A stretch of DNA of 64,000 nt from NCBI RefSeq assembly GCF_014635285.1, contig NZ_BMCR01000001.1, positions 773,196 to 837,195 on the forward strand, written 5' to 3'. Source of the DNA: Stappia taiwanensis. GTDB taxonomy: Bacteria; Pseudomonadota; Alphaproteobacteria; Rhizobiales; Stappiaceae. A program made the translations under genes and the position numbers. Below, one piece after another: positions 8,062 through 17,539 of the stretch. The number at the start of each line of letters is the position of its first letter. Position 1 is the stretch's first letter. The notes under the pieces were generated by a model that saw only the letters and a program-made list of their open reading frames with translations, was not told the origin of the DNA and made no database searches.

Positions 8062-9012
8062 CTACAGCACCTCGATCAGCTCCACCCCCTCCGGCAGGGC
8101 CTCGCGGTGAAGCAGCACCTCGTAGTCCTCGAAGCGCCGGGCCGGCGGCTGGTTGTCGAGGCGCGGATCACCGAGCGGATAGCAATCGCCATTGGAGCGG
8201 CGCCGCACCTCGACCCGGTCGAACAGGGTATGAGCCGGCGCGTTGCCGAGCGGGGACGCGTGCTTGAAAGCGATCACCCGCCGGGCCGCCATCTCGCCGC
8301 GCGCGGCGGAGCGGTCATGCTCGAACATCATCTTCAGCGCCTCGAACAGATGGTCGAGGTCCGCCTCGGTGAAGCCGGTCTTTTCCGCCAGCTTGGCATT
8401 GACAAACACATGCGCCCGGTAAAGCCCGTAGGGCACGATGTGCTTGCGCCCCATGGTGCGGTTTTCCGTGCGCTCCTCGCCATCGCCCTTGTCCCGGTCC
8501 TCCTTTTCCTTGGCGGTGGTGGCCGCCATGCGGGTGATGGAGATTTCCAGCGGCAGGATCGCCTCCTGTGAGCGGGCGAAGGCGACTTGCACCGGACCGC
8601 GCACCTGCCCGGCGTTGATCCCCGTGCTCATCACCGCGCCAAAGGCGCGCACATCGAAGAAATTGTCGCACATGAAGCCGGTGATCTTGCGCGCCTCGTC
8701 CTCCCCTTGCGGGTTCAGCTTGGCCGCCTTGGCAAGTTTGTCATCCTCGCCGCGCACCGCCGTGTAGGCTTCGCGGTGCCTTTCGTTGAGGACCGAGCCT
8801 TCCTGCACATAGATCCGCCAGCCGGGCTCCTCGCCCCTGGCCAGTTCGGTGTAGTTGCGGATCTTGCGCTTCAGGCAGACATCGGACACGAGCCCCATGT
8901 TGGTTTCCGGGTCCATGCGCGGCAGGTTGCCCGCATCCGGGTCGCCATTGGGGTTGCCATTGACCACATCGAACAGAAAAACAATGTCATAGCGATTGGA
9001 AAGTACGGTCAT
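8062..9012 (-). CDS. cas7c: Cas7c (Csd2), type I-C Cascade backbone
   Basis: A 316-residue Cas7/Csd2 protein. Several copies form the helical backbone of the type I-C Cascade along the crRNA. Family signatures include the N-terminal F-L-F-D-V-V-N-G-N-P-N-G-D-P motif, the G-L-V-S-D-V-C-L-K-R-K-I-R-N stretch, F-D-V-R-A-F-G-A-V-M and the G-P-V-Q segment. It is the last cas gene, and its start overlaps the cas8c stop by 4 bp (ATGA). The next element is the array leader rather than cas4-cas1-cas2. Confidence 0.96.
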   Translation of the reverse strand: MTVLSNRYDIVFLFDVVNGNPNGDPDAGNLPRMDPETNMGLVSDVCLKRKIRNYTELARGEEPGWRIYVQEGSVLNERHREAYTAVRGEDDKLAKAAKLNPQGEDEARKITGFMCDNFFDVRAFGAVMSTGINAGQVRGPVQVAFARSQEAILPLEISITRMAATTAKEKEDRDKGDGEERTENRTMGRKHIVPYGLYRAHVFVNAKLAEKTGFTEADLDHLFEALKMMFEHDRSAARGEMAARRVIAFKHASPLGNAPAHTLFDRVEVRRRSNGDCYPLGDPRLDNQPPARRFEDYEVLLHREALPEGVELIEVL

Positions 9013-10772
9013 TGGGTGTCCTCTCCGGCCTCATGCCCGGTCTCAGATGAAGTGTGTTTGCGAAAAAAATCATTGCGCTGGTGGTAATAGCCGAGCGCGA
9101 ACAGCCCCTGCTGCCGGTCCGGCAGATGCGCCGGGAATGGGTCGCCCCCCGGCTCCATCAGGTCCATGATGCCGCCGAGCTGCTTTTCCAGGGCGATCCT
9201 CTGCCCCGGCCGCTGCTTGCCGATCTTCGACAGATGCGGCGCGGCGCCGGCATCCAGATGGCGAAACACCTTGCGCGGCTGCGCCGAGGCGGAGCCGTAG
9301 AACTTGTCCTTGATGGTCGCATTGAGATTGCGGCCAAGCGCCGCCGTCTGGATATGCTCATAAACGGCGAACAACCGCCCCAGCAGATAGCCGGTTTCCT
9401 GAAATTCGGTATCGAGCGCCACGGGCACCTCTCCTTTGAAGGTCTTGCCAAAATTTCGGATCAGAACGGATTTGAGAATGGCCACCCGCAGCGCGTTGAC
9501 ATCGCCGTCGGCCCGCAGCCGCATGATCAGGCTGGCCAGCAGCGTCAGCGGATAGGGGGTGTCCGACAGGATCGCCCGCATCCACTCACCGGCAAGGTTG
9601 GGCTGGATGTTTTCGCTCTTGCGCAAGGTGGCGGTTTCGATCAGCATCCGCCACATGGACGGCGCCTCGTCCTTCGGCGGCGGTTCGATCCGCATCCGCT
9701 GCAGGTGCCGCAGATAGCGCGCGGCGATCACACCGAAATCGTCTTCCAGATAGAACCGCACCGACAGCCGCGATGCATTGGGCGCCAGCCCAAGCACGTA
9801 GAACCGGACCCCTTGCAGGTCCCCCAGCACCTCGCCGAGCGGCCGGCCCTCGCGGATCCGCGCCAGGATGTCGCCCACCTTGCGCGCCTCGGCCTTCTCA
9901 TCGACCCCCATGAAGCTGGAGAACACATCCTCCGCCTCGCCGGCCTCTGGTCCCTCGGCCCAGAACACGGTCGAGGCATCGCCGATCTGGATGCGGTGCG
10001 TGCTGCCGGTTTCCAGAAAGTGGTTGAGCGCGGCGGTATAGGCAAAGGCCGCCGCTTCCGACACCGGCGCATTGGCGCCCTGCTCATGGCCATAGGACGT
10101 GAAGGCATCCAGATTGAAGGAGACGATCGAACCGCCGGACGACTGCCCGCCCCACACGCCCTTGATCGCCGGATGCAGCCGCGCCACCGCCCCCGGCTCG
10201 CCGGTGACGAGGCAAACCGCCTCGCCGCCTTCCGCCCCGCTCGACAGGTCCGTCCAGAGCGCCCGCGCGGCGGGCCGGTCATGCAGATGAACACCATCCA
10301 GACGCTCGCTTTCCAGCGCGAAGACGAGGTTCTGGTCCACCATCTCCTCCGGCCAGCCAAGCTCGGCGAAGCGTTCCGGCCGCCACCAGGCGAGGAACCG
10401 GAGCAGCGCCGTCAGCCCCTCATCCTGCGTCCCGGCCAGCCACTCCTCATGCCTGGCGATGAAGGCCGCGTGCTCCTTCGCCGTGCGCTTGCCCTCGCCC
10501 GCCGTCACCCCCAGCACATAGGCGGTCTTGTCCCACAGGAAGTTGGGGGCGATGCCCGAGGTGCGCTTGGTCGGCTGCGGCACGGCGATCAGCCGGGGCC
10601 GGGTCTTGCGGCCCTCCTGTTCGCGCAAATCCACCGGCGGACCGGCGGGCTGGCCGTCGGCCAGGAGGGGGATCAGATAGGCGATCTTCTGCTGGCTGTA
10701 GCCCTGGGCCGGCACCTCGCCCGCCTCGGCCAGCCGGTCATAGGCGCGCGCCAGCGCCGCCAGCGGGCTCAT
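9009..10772 (-). CDS. cas8c: Cas8c (Csd1), type I-C large subunit
   Basis: A 587-residue Csd1/Cas8c protein, the large Cascade subunit that reads the PAM and starts R-loop formation. Many I-C systems also make a small Cas11c from an internal start in this gene. The ATG at 10772 is chosen because the protein there begins M-S-P-L-A-A-L-A-R-A-Y-D-R-L as in the family, and it overlaps the cas5c stop by 4 bp; the frame stays open upstream without homology. Matching segments include P-N-F-L-W-D-K-T-A-Y-V-L-G and the C-terminal G-Y-Y-H-Q-R-N-D-F-F. Confidence 0.96.
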   Translation of the reverse strand: MSPLAALARAYDRLAEAGEVPAQGYSQQKIAYLIPLLADGQPAGPPVDLREQEGRKTRPRLIAVPQPTKRTSGIAPNFLWDKTAYVLGVTAGEGKRTAKEHAAFIARHEEWLAGTQDEGLTALLRFLAWWRPERFAELGWPEEMVDQNLVFALESERLDGVHLHDRPAARALWTDLSSGAEGGEAVCLVTGEPGAVARLHPAIKGVWGGQSSGGSIVSFNLDAFTSYGHEQGANAPVSEAAAFAYTAALNHFLETGSTHRIQIGDASTVFWAEGPEAGEAEDVFSSFMGVDEKAEARKVGDILARIREGRPLGEVLGDLQGVRFYVLGLAPNASRLSVRFYLEDDFGVIAARYLRHLQRMRIEPPPKDEAPSMWRMLIETATLRKSENIQPNLAGEWMRAILSDTPYPLTLLASLIMRLRADGDVNALRVAILKSVLIRNFGKTFKGEVPVALDTEFQETGYLLGRLFAVYEHIQTAALGRNLNATIKDKFYGSASAQPRKVFRHLDAGAAPHLSKIGKQRPGQRIALEKQLGGIMDLMEPGGDPFPAHLPDRQQGLFALGYYHQRNDFFRKHTSSETGHEAGEDTQ

Positions 10773-11434
10773 CGCCGGATCTCCGGCGCCCCGGGCCGGG
10801 GCACCCGCACCACGCCCTGGTCGAGGCCTGCCCGAAAGAACAGCGGCGCCCCGCCCCGGCCATGGTCGATGTCCCACAGCATGAAACCGAGATCGCGGCT
10901 TTCGCCAATGGCCTCCGGCACCGACGCGCCCGGCTCGACCAGTTCGAACCTTGCCGGAAACTCCCGCGTGCCGAGGCAGGGCTGGTGAAAGCACTGCCCC
11001 TTGCGGGCGCGGCGGTTGAAGATATCGAGATGCTTGCCCTCGCTGTCCTCCGCGCCCGCCCGCTCGGTCAGGGTGAAATGCGCGCTGATCACATAGTCCA
11101 CATCGCGCAACACGGTCGCCGCCCGCTGCTGCCGGTTGTCATCGGCCACCAGCACCAGATCGCCGACCCGGCCGGATTTCATCGCCGAGCGGACCTTGGC
11201 GGCGGGCGCCTTGGCGCCAACCTCGTTGCGCCGGATCGACTGGAAGCGGATGGGCTCCAGCACCCGGATTTCGTCAATGACCCAGCGGATCGCCGGTTTC
11301 CAGTGAATGGCTTCCAGAATGCCCCGCGCCGCCGAGGGCGTCATGACATCATAGGAAACCCGCTCCACCTTCATCTCCGGGCGGGTAAAACAGGCGAAAT
11401 CGCCCGAAACACGCAACTGGATGCCGTAGGGCAT
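10769..11434 (-). CDS. cas5c: Cas5c (Cas5d), crRNA-processing subunit
   Basis: A 221-residue Cas5 of subtype I-C. Here Cas5 replaces Cas6: it cuts pre-crRNA within the repeat and stays bound to the 5' handle in Cascade. The family start G-I-Q-L-R-V-S-G-D-F-A-C-F-T-R-P-E and the P-S-A-A-R-G-I-L-E-A-I-H-W segment are evident. The ATG at 11434 follows a strong ribosome site (GGAGGGGG). It lies 131 bp downstream of cas3, a gap with no coding potential, so cas5-cas8-cas7 may have its own promoter. Confidence 0.95.
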   Translation of the reverse strand: MPYGIQLRVSGDFACFTRPEMKVERVSYDVMTPSAARGILEAIHWKPAIRWVIDEIRVLEPIRFQSIRRNEVGAKAPAAKVRSAMKSGRVGDLVLVADDNRQQRAATVLRDVDYVISAHFTLTERAGAEDSEGKHLDIFNRRARKGQCFHQPCLGTREFPARFELVEPGASVPEAIGESRDLGFMLWDIDHGRGGAPLFFRAGLDQGVVRVPRPGAPEIRR

Positions 11435-11565
11435 ACCCCCTCCACTTGTTTCCTGCCGGCTCCGCATCACCGGCTCCGATCACAATCCTTCGCGAGCGCT
11501 TCACGCTCCATCAGCCGCAATGCCGCCCGGGGCCTATTCCCTTCAGCTTGCGGCCCTTTTCACGG

Positions 11566-13815
11566 TCACAAGATCCCGTTCTCGACCCCCAGTTCCCCGG
11601 CCTGCTCCCAGGCAAGGCCGGTTTCCATGGTGTAGAGGCGATCGCTCTCCAGCACCGCGAACTGATCGCCGAAGCCCTCGACAAAACAGGCATGACCATT
11701 GTCCAGCAGTTCCTTCCGCTGCTGCGGCGGCACCTGCACCACATGAGGCTGCAGCTTGCGAGCGGCGGCAGCCGGAGACAGCCCTTTCGCCAGCGCCGCA
11801 AGGACAGACTGGGCCGCCTTGTCGTGCCGAATGATCACCGCCGCCATGCCGCTTTCGATCATGCGGAACTTCTCCGCCGCCGAGCGGTAGGAAAAGTCGA
11901 GGGTTCCCCGGCTCACACCGAAGGCCTTGGTGAGGATTTCCTCTCTGTCGAGGCCGGGCCCCTTCTGCCAGTAGACCTCCTCGAAATAGCGCTGGATCGC
12001 CGCTGGATCGTCGAGCGTCTTGCCGCTGGCGAGCACCCGTCCGGTGGCGGCGGCAAAGCCAGCAATCTCGCGCGGAGGCTTCATCTCAGCCGGGCGGAAC
12101 ACCGTCACCACGCTGTCTTCCACCGGCCGCCGCCCTTCCCGGTTGCAGCGTCCGGCCGCCTGCATGATCTGATCGAGCCCCGCCTCGGCCCGCCACACCC
12201 GGGGAAAATCCAGATCGACACCGGCTTCCACCAGCGACGTGGCGATCACCCGGCAGGGCTGGGGCCGGTCGGAAACAAGCCGGCCGCGAATATCCGCCAG
12301 GATCCGCCGCCGGTCCGCCGCCGTCTGCCGGGTGGTGAGATGCACCACCCCCTCAAGCCCGGCGGCCACCGCCTCCCGATAAAGCATCAGCGCATGGGCG
12401 CGGCTGTTGACGATCACCAGCCCCTGAGAGACCTCGCCGAGCGCGCCGACCAGATCGGTATCGGTCATCTCCTCCGGCACCACCTCCAGCCGCACCCGCT
12501 TCAGCCTGGCGTGCAGGTCCGCCGGATCGGGCGCCAGTTCACGCGCCAGATCGAGCGCCAGCCCACCGGCAAAGCGCGGCGCGGCCAGCGCCGGCTGGGT
12601 CGCGGTGCACAAGACGATGGTCGCGCCGTAGTTGCGCGCCAGCTCATCGAGCGCGGCGACACAAGGGCGCAGCACATGCAGCGGAATGGTCTGTGCCTCA
12701 TCGAGAATGATGACGCTCCGCGCCAGATTGTGCAGCTTGCGACAGCGCGAGGTGCGCGCGGCAAAAAGGCTTTCGAACAGCTGCACATTGGTGGTCAGAA
12801 CGAGGGGCGCCGCCCAGTTCTCCATTGCCAGCCGCAGCTTGTCCCGCCCCCAGCGCTGCTCATCGCGGGACGGCACCTCCTCCTCGATCGCCGAATGGTG
12901 CTCCAGGATCACCTCATCGCCCAACACCTCGCGGAACACCGCCGCCGTCTGGTCGATCACCGAGGTGAAGGGAATGGCGTAGACGATCCGCTCCAGCCCG
13001 TGCCGGCGGGCGTGATCGAGCGCAAAGCCGAGCGAGGCCAGCGTCTTGCCGCCGCCGGTCGGCACGTTGAGCGTGAACAGGCCCGGCGAAAGCTCTGCCT
13101 GCGCCCGCGCATGGGCGAGGATATCGGCCCTGAGCCGATTGACCGGCGAGGTCGGCGCGCCAGCCTGCTTGGCCGCCATGAACCCGTCGAAGCGGGCGAT
13201 CAGGCCACCGAGTTCATCCTCCAGCCGGGGCCAGGACCGGTCGACCTCAACCCCGTCGACGGATGCGTAGAACGCTTCGGTATCGAGGAAATCCGCATCG
13301 ACCAGACAGGAGAACAGCATCCGCCCGAGGAAGGCGAGTTGAAAGGCGCTCCGCTCCTTGTCCCGGCTCCAGTCAAAGCCCGCCGGCACCAGCGGCCCGT
13401 CACCCGGGGATATCTCCTGGCGCCAGATCTCGTCCAGCGGCTCGGTTCTCTTGTCCAGCCGGCTGCGCAAGCCGCCACTTGCCCCGAGCCAGTCCGCCAG
13501 CCCGGCGTGATGCCCGGCGATAACGAAGCTCAAGAGATCGGCCATCAGCCGGTCCATCTTCTGAAACGGCAATCCCCGCACGCACTGCGCCCCGGCGGTG
13601 GAGTGATCGACGCTCCCGCCCCACCCTTCCAGGTAGGCCTGAAACGCGGCGGAGTATTTGCCAAGGTCATGCAACAGCCCGGCCAGCTCGGCCGCGTGCC
13701 CGCCGCCGAAGGACGCGGCGAAGGCTCGTGCCAGAGCGGCGACGGCGGTCAGATGATCGGAAAGCGGCTGCCAGTTTTGCCGGTCTGGATCCGGCGTGGA
13801 ATGGGCGAATTGCAC
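11566..13815 (-). CDS. cas3: Cas3 HD nuclease-helicase, type I-C
   Basis: A 749-residue fused HD nuclease and superfamily 2 helicase that degrades target DNA recruited by Cascade. HD-domain motifs in order are H-L-T-A-V-A, L-L-H-D-L-G-K, D-H-S-T-A-G and G-H-H-A-G-L. The helicase has Walker A (P-T-G-G-G-K-T-L), a D-E-A-Q motif II and motif VI Q-A-A-G-R-C-N-R-E-G. The GTG at 13815 is preferred because the protein then begins V-Q-F-A-H-S, as Cas3 of this subtype does, with GAGG 11-12 nt upstream. The frame extends to another GTG at 13872 without a ribosome site. Confidence 0.95.
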   Translation of the reverse strand: MQFAHSTPDPDRQNWQPLSDHLTAVAALARAFAASFGGGHAAELAGLLHDLGKYSAAFQAYLEGWGGSVDHSTAGAQCVRGLPFQKMDRLMADLLSFVIAGHHAGLADWLGASGGLRSRLDKRTEPLDEIWRQEISPGDGPLVPAGFDWSRDKERSAFQLAFLGRMLFSCLVDADFLDTEAFYASVDGVEVDRSWPRLEDELGGLIARFDGFMAAKQAGAPTSPVNRLRADILAHARAQAELSPGLFTLNVPTGGGKTLASLGFALDHARRHGLERIVYAIPFTSVIDQTAAVFREVLGDEVILEHHSAIEEEVPSRDEQRWGRDKLRLAMENWAAPLVLTTNVQLFESLFAARTSRCRKLHNLARSVIILDEAQTIPLHVLRPCVAALDELARNYGATIVLCTATQPALAAPRFAGGLALDLARELAPDPADLHARLKRVRLEVVPEEMTDTDLVGALGEVSQGLVIVNSRAHALMLYREAVAAGLEGVVHLTTRQTAADRRRILADIRGRLVSDRPQPCRVIATSLVEAGVDLDFPRVWRAEAGLDQIMQAAGRCNREGRRPVEDSVVTVFRPAEMKPPREIAGFAAATGRVLASGKTLDDPAAIQRYFEEVYWQKGPGLDREEILTKAFGVSRGTLDFSYRSAAEKFRMIESGMAAVIIRHDKAAQSVLAALAKGLSPAAAARKLQPHVVQVPPQQRKELLDNGHACFVEGFGDQFAVLESDRLYTMETGLAWEQAGELGVENGIL

Positions 13816-13960
13816 GCGCTGAAAAACCTCAAGAAAAGCACAAAAAGACGAAAAAGAGTGCCGGAGTTGCACGAGAAATTGTCGATATTCGCAAGCCTAG
13901 CGCGAGTCTCCGAACGCACGCAAGCATCCGCACTCCGCCCGCGAAAAATCGCGGGGCCGG

Positions 13961-14893
13961 TCAGTCGATCCAGACCATCTCCGGATTGGCGCTGGCGCAA
14001 TAGTCGGCGGTGCAGCGCTTGGCCTGACGCACGATTTGGCGGATGAACTCCTGGCGCAGGCTCGCCTGATAGGAGGCAATGATCGGCATCGGCGGAAAGC
14101 GCTTGGTCACCCGGATAGGATGCAACAGGCCCATCTGCAATTCACGTGCGATGGTCACCGTCGGCACCGCGCCGACGCCGAAGCCGTCGATCAGAAGGTT
14201 GATGATGGCGAACAGCGAATTGCAGCTCGTCAGCTTCGAGGCGAGCGCCTGCTCGTCGTGAAAATAGGGCGCAACCATCTGATATGGCGGCGAATTCTTC
14301 GGGAAGGAGATGATCGGCAGATCCGCCAGCGCCGCCACCGAATAGACCCGTTCCGGGTCGATCAGCTTGGGCGAACCGGCCCAGCTCATCTGGAAGACGC
14401 AGGCCGTGTAGCTGCGAAATCCCTCATCGAGCACCGGATGCAGGCAGAAGACCAGGTCGAACTCGCCCTTGCGCATCCCGGCCACCAGCGGCTTGGTGCC
14501 ATCGACGGTCAGTTCGATTTTCAGCCCCGGAAACTCCCGGTGCAGCGCCTCGATCAGCTGCGGCATCCAGGTGGAGGAAACCGAGTCGATCGCCCCGATC
14601 CGCAAGGGTTCATGGCTGTTGTGATCGGCGCCGGACAAGGAGTCCTTGAGAGAATCCATCCCCGCCAGCACGGATTCGAAATGCTGGAGAACGTTCTCCC
14701 CGTCGGAGGTCAGCGCGAAGCGCCCCTCGCCGCGGATCACCAGCTTGCAGCCCAGCTCGCGCTCGATCGAGGCCAACCGGCTGGAAATCGCCGGCTGGGT
14801 CGTGTTGAGCTCCTCCGCCGTCCGCCCGAAATGGCGGTTCCGGGCGAGCGCGACATAGGTTTTCATGTCCAGCAGGCGCATCAGGAGATCCAT
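13961..14893 (-). CDS. LysR-family transcriptional regulator
   Basis: A 310-residue LysR protein with an N-terminal winged helix (F-G-R-T-A-E-E-L-N-T-T-Q-P-A-I-S at about residues 22-37) and a periplasmic-binding-like effector domain. It follows the aldehyde dehydrogenase on the same strand at 90 bp, separated by a hairpin, and so probably regulates the polyamine-type operon upstream; cas3 lies on its other side. An ATG five codons upstream (14908) is also possible, but its nearest AGGGA is too close. Confidence 0.88.
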   Translation of the reverse strand: MDLLMRLLDMKTYVALARNRHFGRTAEELNTTQPAISSRLASIERELGCKLVIRGEGRFALTSDGENVLQHFESVLAGMDSLKDSLSGADHNSHEPLRIGAIDSVSSTWMPQLIEALHREFPGLKIELTVDGTKPLVAGMRKGEFDLVFCLHPVLDEGFRSYTACVFQMSWAGSPKLIDPERVYSVAALADLPIISFPKNSPPYQMVAPYFHDEQALASKLTSCNSLFAIINLLIDGFGVGAVPTVTIARELQMGLLHPIRVTKRFPPMPIIASYQASLRQEFIRQIVRQAKRCTADYCASANPEMVWID

Positions 14894-14952
14894 GGCAGTT
14901 GCCCGCATTCCCTAGCAGATCGCACCGGCTGGCCCCAGGCTTTTCGTGAAGG

Positions 14953-14975
14953 GCCGGCCCGAAAACCGGGCCGGC
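14953..14975 (-). terminator. Possible terminator after the aldehyde dehydrogenase
   Basis: A 9-bp perfect GC stem (GCCGGCCCG / CGGGCCGGC) with a 5-nt loop lies just after the dehydrogenase stop codon. There is no clean T tract on either strand, so this is a weak or Rho-assisted terminator at best. Confidence 0.4.
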
Positions 14976-14983
14976 AGCCGCCG

Positions 14984-16417
14984 TCAGGAGGCGATCATCA
15001 CATGGCGGGCCTGGGTGTACTCCAGCAGGGATTGCATAGACAGATCAGAGCCGTAGCCGGAGTTCTTCATGCCGCCATGCGGCATTTCGGTGGCAAAGAC
15101 GCCATGGGTGTTGACCCAGGTGACGCCATATTCCAGCGCATTGGCCACCCGCATCGCCGCCGAGGCATCCCGCGACCAGACCGAGGAGGCGAGCCCGTAT
15201 TCGGACGCATTGGCGAAGGCGGTCGCCTCCTCCGGCGTGTCGAACGGGGTCAGCGTCACCACCGGCCCGAAGATCTCCTTCTGCACGATCTCGCTTTGCA
15301 GATCGGCGCGCACCAGCGTCGGCTGGTAGAAGAACCCGGCGCCATCAGGCTGGGCACCGCCGGCGACGATCTCCGCCCCATCCGCACGCGCGCGGTCAAC
15401 GAAGCCGGCGACCCGGGCCTGCTGACTGGCGCTGATCAGCGGACCGAACTCGACATCATCGCGCTCCGGCTCGCCATAGACGAGGCTTTCGACCATGTCG
15501 CCGAGACGGCGGGTCAGGGTCTCGGCGATGCTCCGCTCGGCGAACACCCGGCACGCGGCGGTGCAGTCCTGCCCGGCGTTGTAGAAGCTGGCCTCGCGCA
15601 GGGTTTCCACCACCGCATCGAGATCGGCATCCTTCAGCACGATCACCGGCGCCTTGCCGCCCAGCTCCAGATGGGTGCGCTTGATGTGCTCGCCCGCCGC
15701 CGCCTTGAGAATGGCCCGGCCGGTGCGCACATCGCCGGTGAGCGAAATCATCCGCACCAAGGGATGGGAGATCAGCGGCTGGCCCACATCCGGCCCGTTG
15801 CCGCACACCACGTTGACCACACCGCGCGGCAGCACCGTGTCGAGGATCTTGGCGAAGGCCAGAAGGCTGAGCGGCGTGTTCTCCGAAGGCTTGATCACCA
15901 CGGTGTTGCCGGCCGCCAGCGCCGGCGCCAGCTTCCACGCGGCCATCAGCAGCGGATAGTTCCACGGCGCAATCGAGGCGATCACCCCGAGCGGATCGCG
16001 GCGCAGCATCGAGGTCATACGGTCGGAGCGATAGCCGTTCGCGGCGACGCCGGGAATGTTGCGCACAGCGGTCGCGAAATAGCGGAAGACGTCGGCGACA
16101 TTGGCAAGCTCGCCAGCAACGACGAACCGCAAGGGCTTGCCCGCATTGAGCGATTCCACCCGCGCCAGCGCATCCGCATTGGCCTCGACCGCATCGGCGA
16201 TGGCCCACAGCATCCGGCTGCGCTCCTTCGGCGTCGTCCGCCGCCACTCGGCAAAGGCCTCATGGGCGGTGCGCACCGCAAGGTCCACCTGCTCGGCGCT
16301 GGCCGACGGCACCTCAGCCAGCACCGTGCCGCGTGCCGGATCGTGCGCCGGCTCCGACGGGCCTTCGCCCGCGACAAAGGCTCCGCCGATGAACAGACGG
16401 GTCTCAAACTCGCTCAT
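14984..16417 (-). CDS. NAD-dependent aldehyde dehydrogenase (aminobutyraldehyde dehydrogenase-like)
   Basis: A 477-residue aldehyde dehydrogenase. The catalytic cysteine lies in N-A-G-Q-D-C-T-A, the general-base glutamate in L-E-L-G-G-K-A-P, and the cofactor region in I-A-P-W-N-Y-P-L. Overall features resemble gamma-aminobutyraldehyde dehydrogenases (PatD/YdcW type), which oxidise 4-aminobutanal from putrescine to GABA. That reading fits the adjacent polyamine-type ABC transporter and PuuD-like hydrolase, as in ydcSTUVW of E. coli. Substrate choice within this family is not readable from motifs, so it could act on another amino- or hydroxy-aldehyde. Confidence 0.86.
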   Translation of the reverse strand: MSEFETRLFIGGAFVAGEGPSEPAHDPARGTVLAEVPSASAEQVDLAVRTAHEAFAEWRRTTPKERSRMLWAIADAVEANADALARVESLNAGKPLRFVVAGELANVADVFRYFATAVRNIPGVAANGYRSDRMTSMLRRDPLGVIASIAPWNYPLLMAAWKLAPALAAGNTVVIKPSENTPLSLLAFAKILDTVLPRGVVNVVCGNGPDVGQPLISHPLVRMISLTGDVRTGRAILKAAAGEHIKRTHLELGGKAPVIVLKDADLDAVVETLREASFYNAGQDCTAACRVFAERSIAETLTRRLGDMVESLVYGEPERDDVEFGPLISASQQARVAGFVDRARADGAEIVAGGAQPDGAGFFYQPTLVRADLQSEIVQKEIFGPVVTLTPFDTPEEATAFANASEYGLASSVWSRDASAAMRVANALEYGVTWVNTHGVFATEMPHGGMKNSGYGSDLSMQSLLEYTQARHVMIAS

Positions 16418-16486
16418 AATCCATGTCTCCGTTCAATGTCAGCAGCCTGCCCGCCCCGGTCAGCGCCGGGCGGCGACAGGCGAAAA

Positions 16487-17536
16487 TCACGACTGCGGCA
16501 GCGCCCGGATCCGGGCCGGGTCGACCGTGAGGCCAACGCGGCTGCCATCCTCAAAGACGGTCTCGGTGCCGGCGAGCACGCGGATCTCGGTCCCGGCGAC
16601 ATGCACCACATAGCGGTTGCGCGCGCCCAGATAGATGCGGGTGCCGATCTCGCCGACGATCTGCCCCTCGCCTTCCGGACACAGGATGACGTCCTCCTGG
16701 CGCAGGGCGAGCGTCGCCGCGCCGCGCCGGCTCTCGTCGGAGGAAAGCGGCAGCGACTGGCCGTCCTCCAGCCGCGCGGACAGCGTATCGCCGGTCTCCG
16801 AAATCACCGCCGGCAGCAGATTGGCCGCGCCGAGGAAGTTGGAGACATAGCCGCTCGCCGGGTTGGTGTAGATCTCGCTGGGCGCGCCCTGCTGCTCCAC
16901 ATTGCCGCCATTGAGCAAGACGATACGGTCGGACAGGCTCAGCGCCTCTTCCTGATCGTGGGTGACGAAGATCGTCGTCAGGCCAAGCCGTTTGTGGATC
17001 TCGATCAGCTCCACCTGCATGTCCTCGCGCAGCCGTGCGTCGAGGTTGGACAGCGGCTCGTCGAGAAGCAGCACGCTCGGCCGGGAGACAATGGCCCGCG
17101 CCAGCGCCACGCGCTGCTGCTGGCCGCCGGAAAGCTGGGTCGGCTTGCGGTCGGCGAGATGCCCGAGCTGCACCGTCTCCAGCGCGTCGCGCACCTTCTC
17201 GGCCTGCTCCTCGCGGCTGCCGATGCGGCGCATGCGCAAGGGGAAGCGAACGTTTTCGGACACCGACAGATGGGGCAAGAGCGCGTAGGACTGGAACATC
17301 ATCGCGATGTCGCGCTTTTCCGGCGGCAGCGCGGTGACGTCGCGCCCGGCCAGTTCCACCGTGCCGCTGGTCACCCCTTCGAGGCCGGCGACGATGCGCA
17401 GCAAGGTGGTCTTGCCGCAGCCCGAGGCGCCAAGCAGGCTGATGAACTCGCCGGACGGAATGTCGAGGGTGATGCCATGCAGCACCTCGACCTTGCCGAA
17501 AGCCTTCTTGATCTGTGTGAGACGGACATCAGCCAT
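16487..17536 (-). CDS. ABC transporter ATP-binding protein, PotA/YdcT type
   Basis: A 349-residue ATPase of the polyamine/opine/phosphonate importer class. Walker A (G-A-S-G-C-G-K-T-T, about 35-43), Q-loop, signature L-S-G-G-Q-Q-Q-R, Walker B (V-L-L-L-D-E-P-L-S-N-L-D) and switch histidine (V-T-H-D-Q-E-E-A) are intact. A C-terminal TOBE regulatory domain follows. It lies 3 bp after the downstream permease and is followed by the aldehyde dehydrogenase in the same operon. Confidence 0.94.
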   Translation of the reverse strand: MADVRLTQIKKAFGKVEVLHGITLDIPSGEFISLLGASGCGKTTLLRIVAGLEGVTSGTVELAGRDVTALPPEKRDIAMMFQSYALLPHLSVSENVRFPLRMRRIGSREEQAEKVRDALETVQLGHLADRKPTQLSGGQQQRVALARAIVSRPSVLLLDEPLSNLDARLREDMQVELIEIHKRLGLTTIFVTHDQEEALSLSDRIVLLNGGNVEQQGAPSEIYTNPASGYVSNFLGAANLLPAVISETGDTLSARLEDGQSLPLSSDESRRGAATLALRQEDVILCPEGEGQIVGEIGTRIYLGARNRYVVHVAGTEIRVLAGTETVFEDGSRVGLTVDPARIRALPQS

Positions 17537-17539
17537 GGG

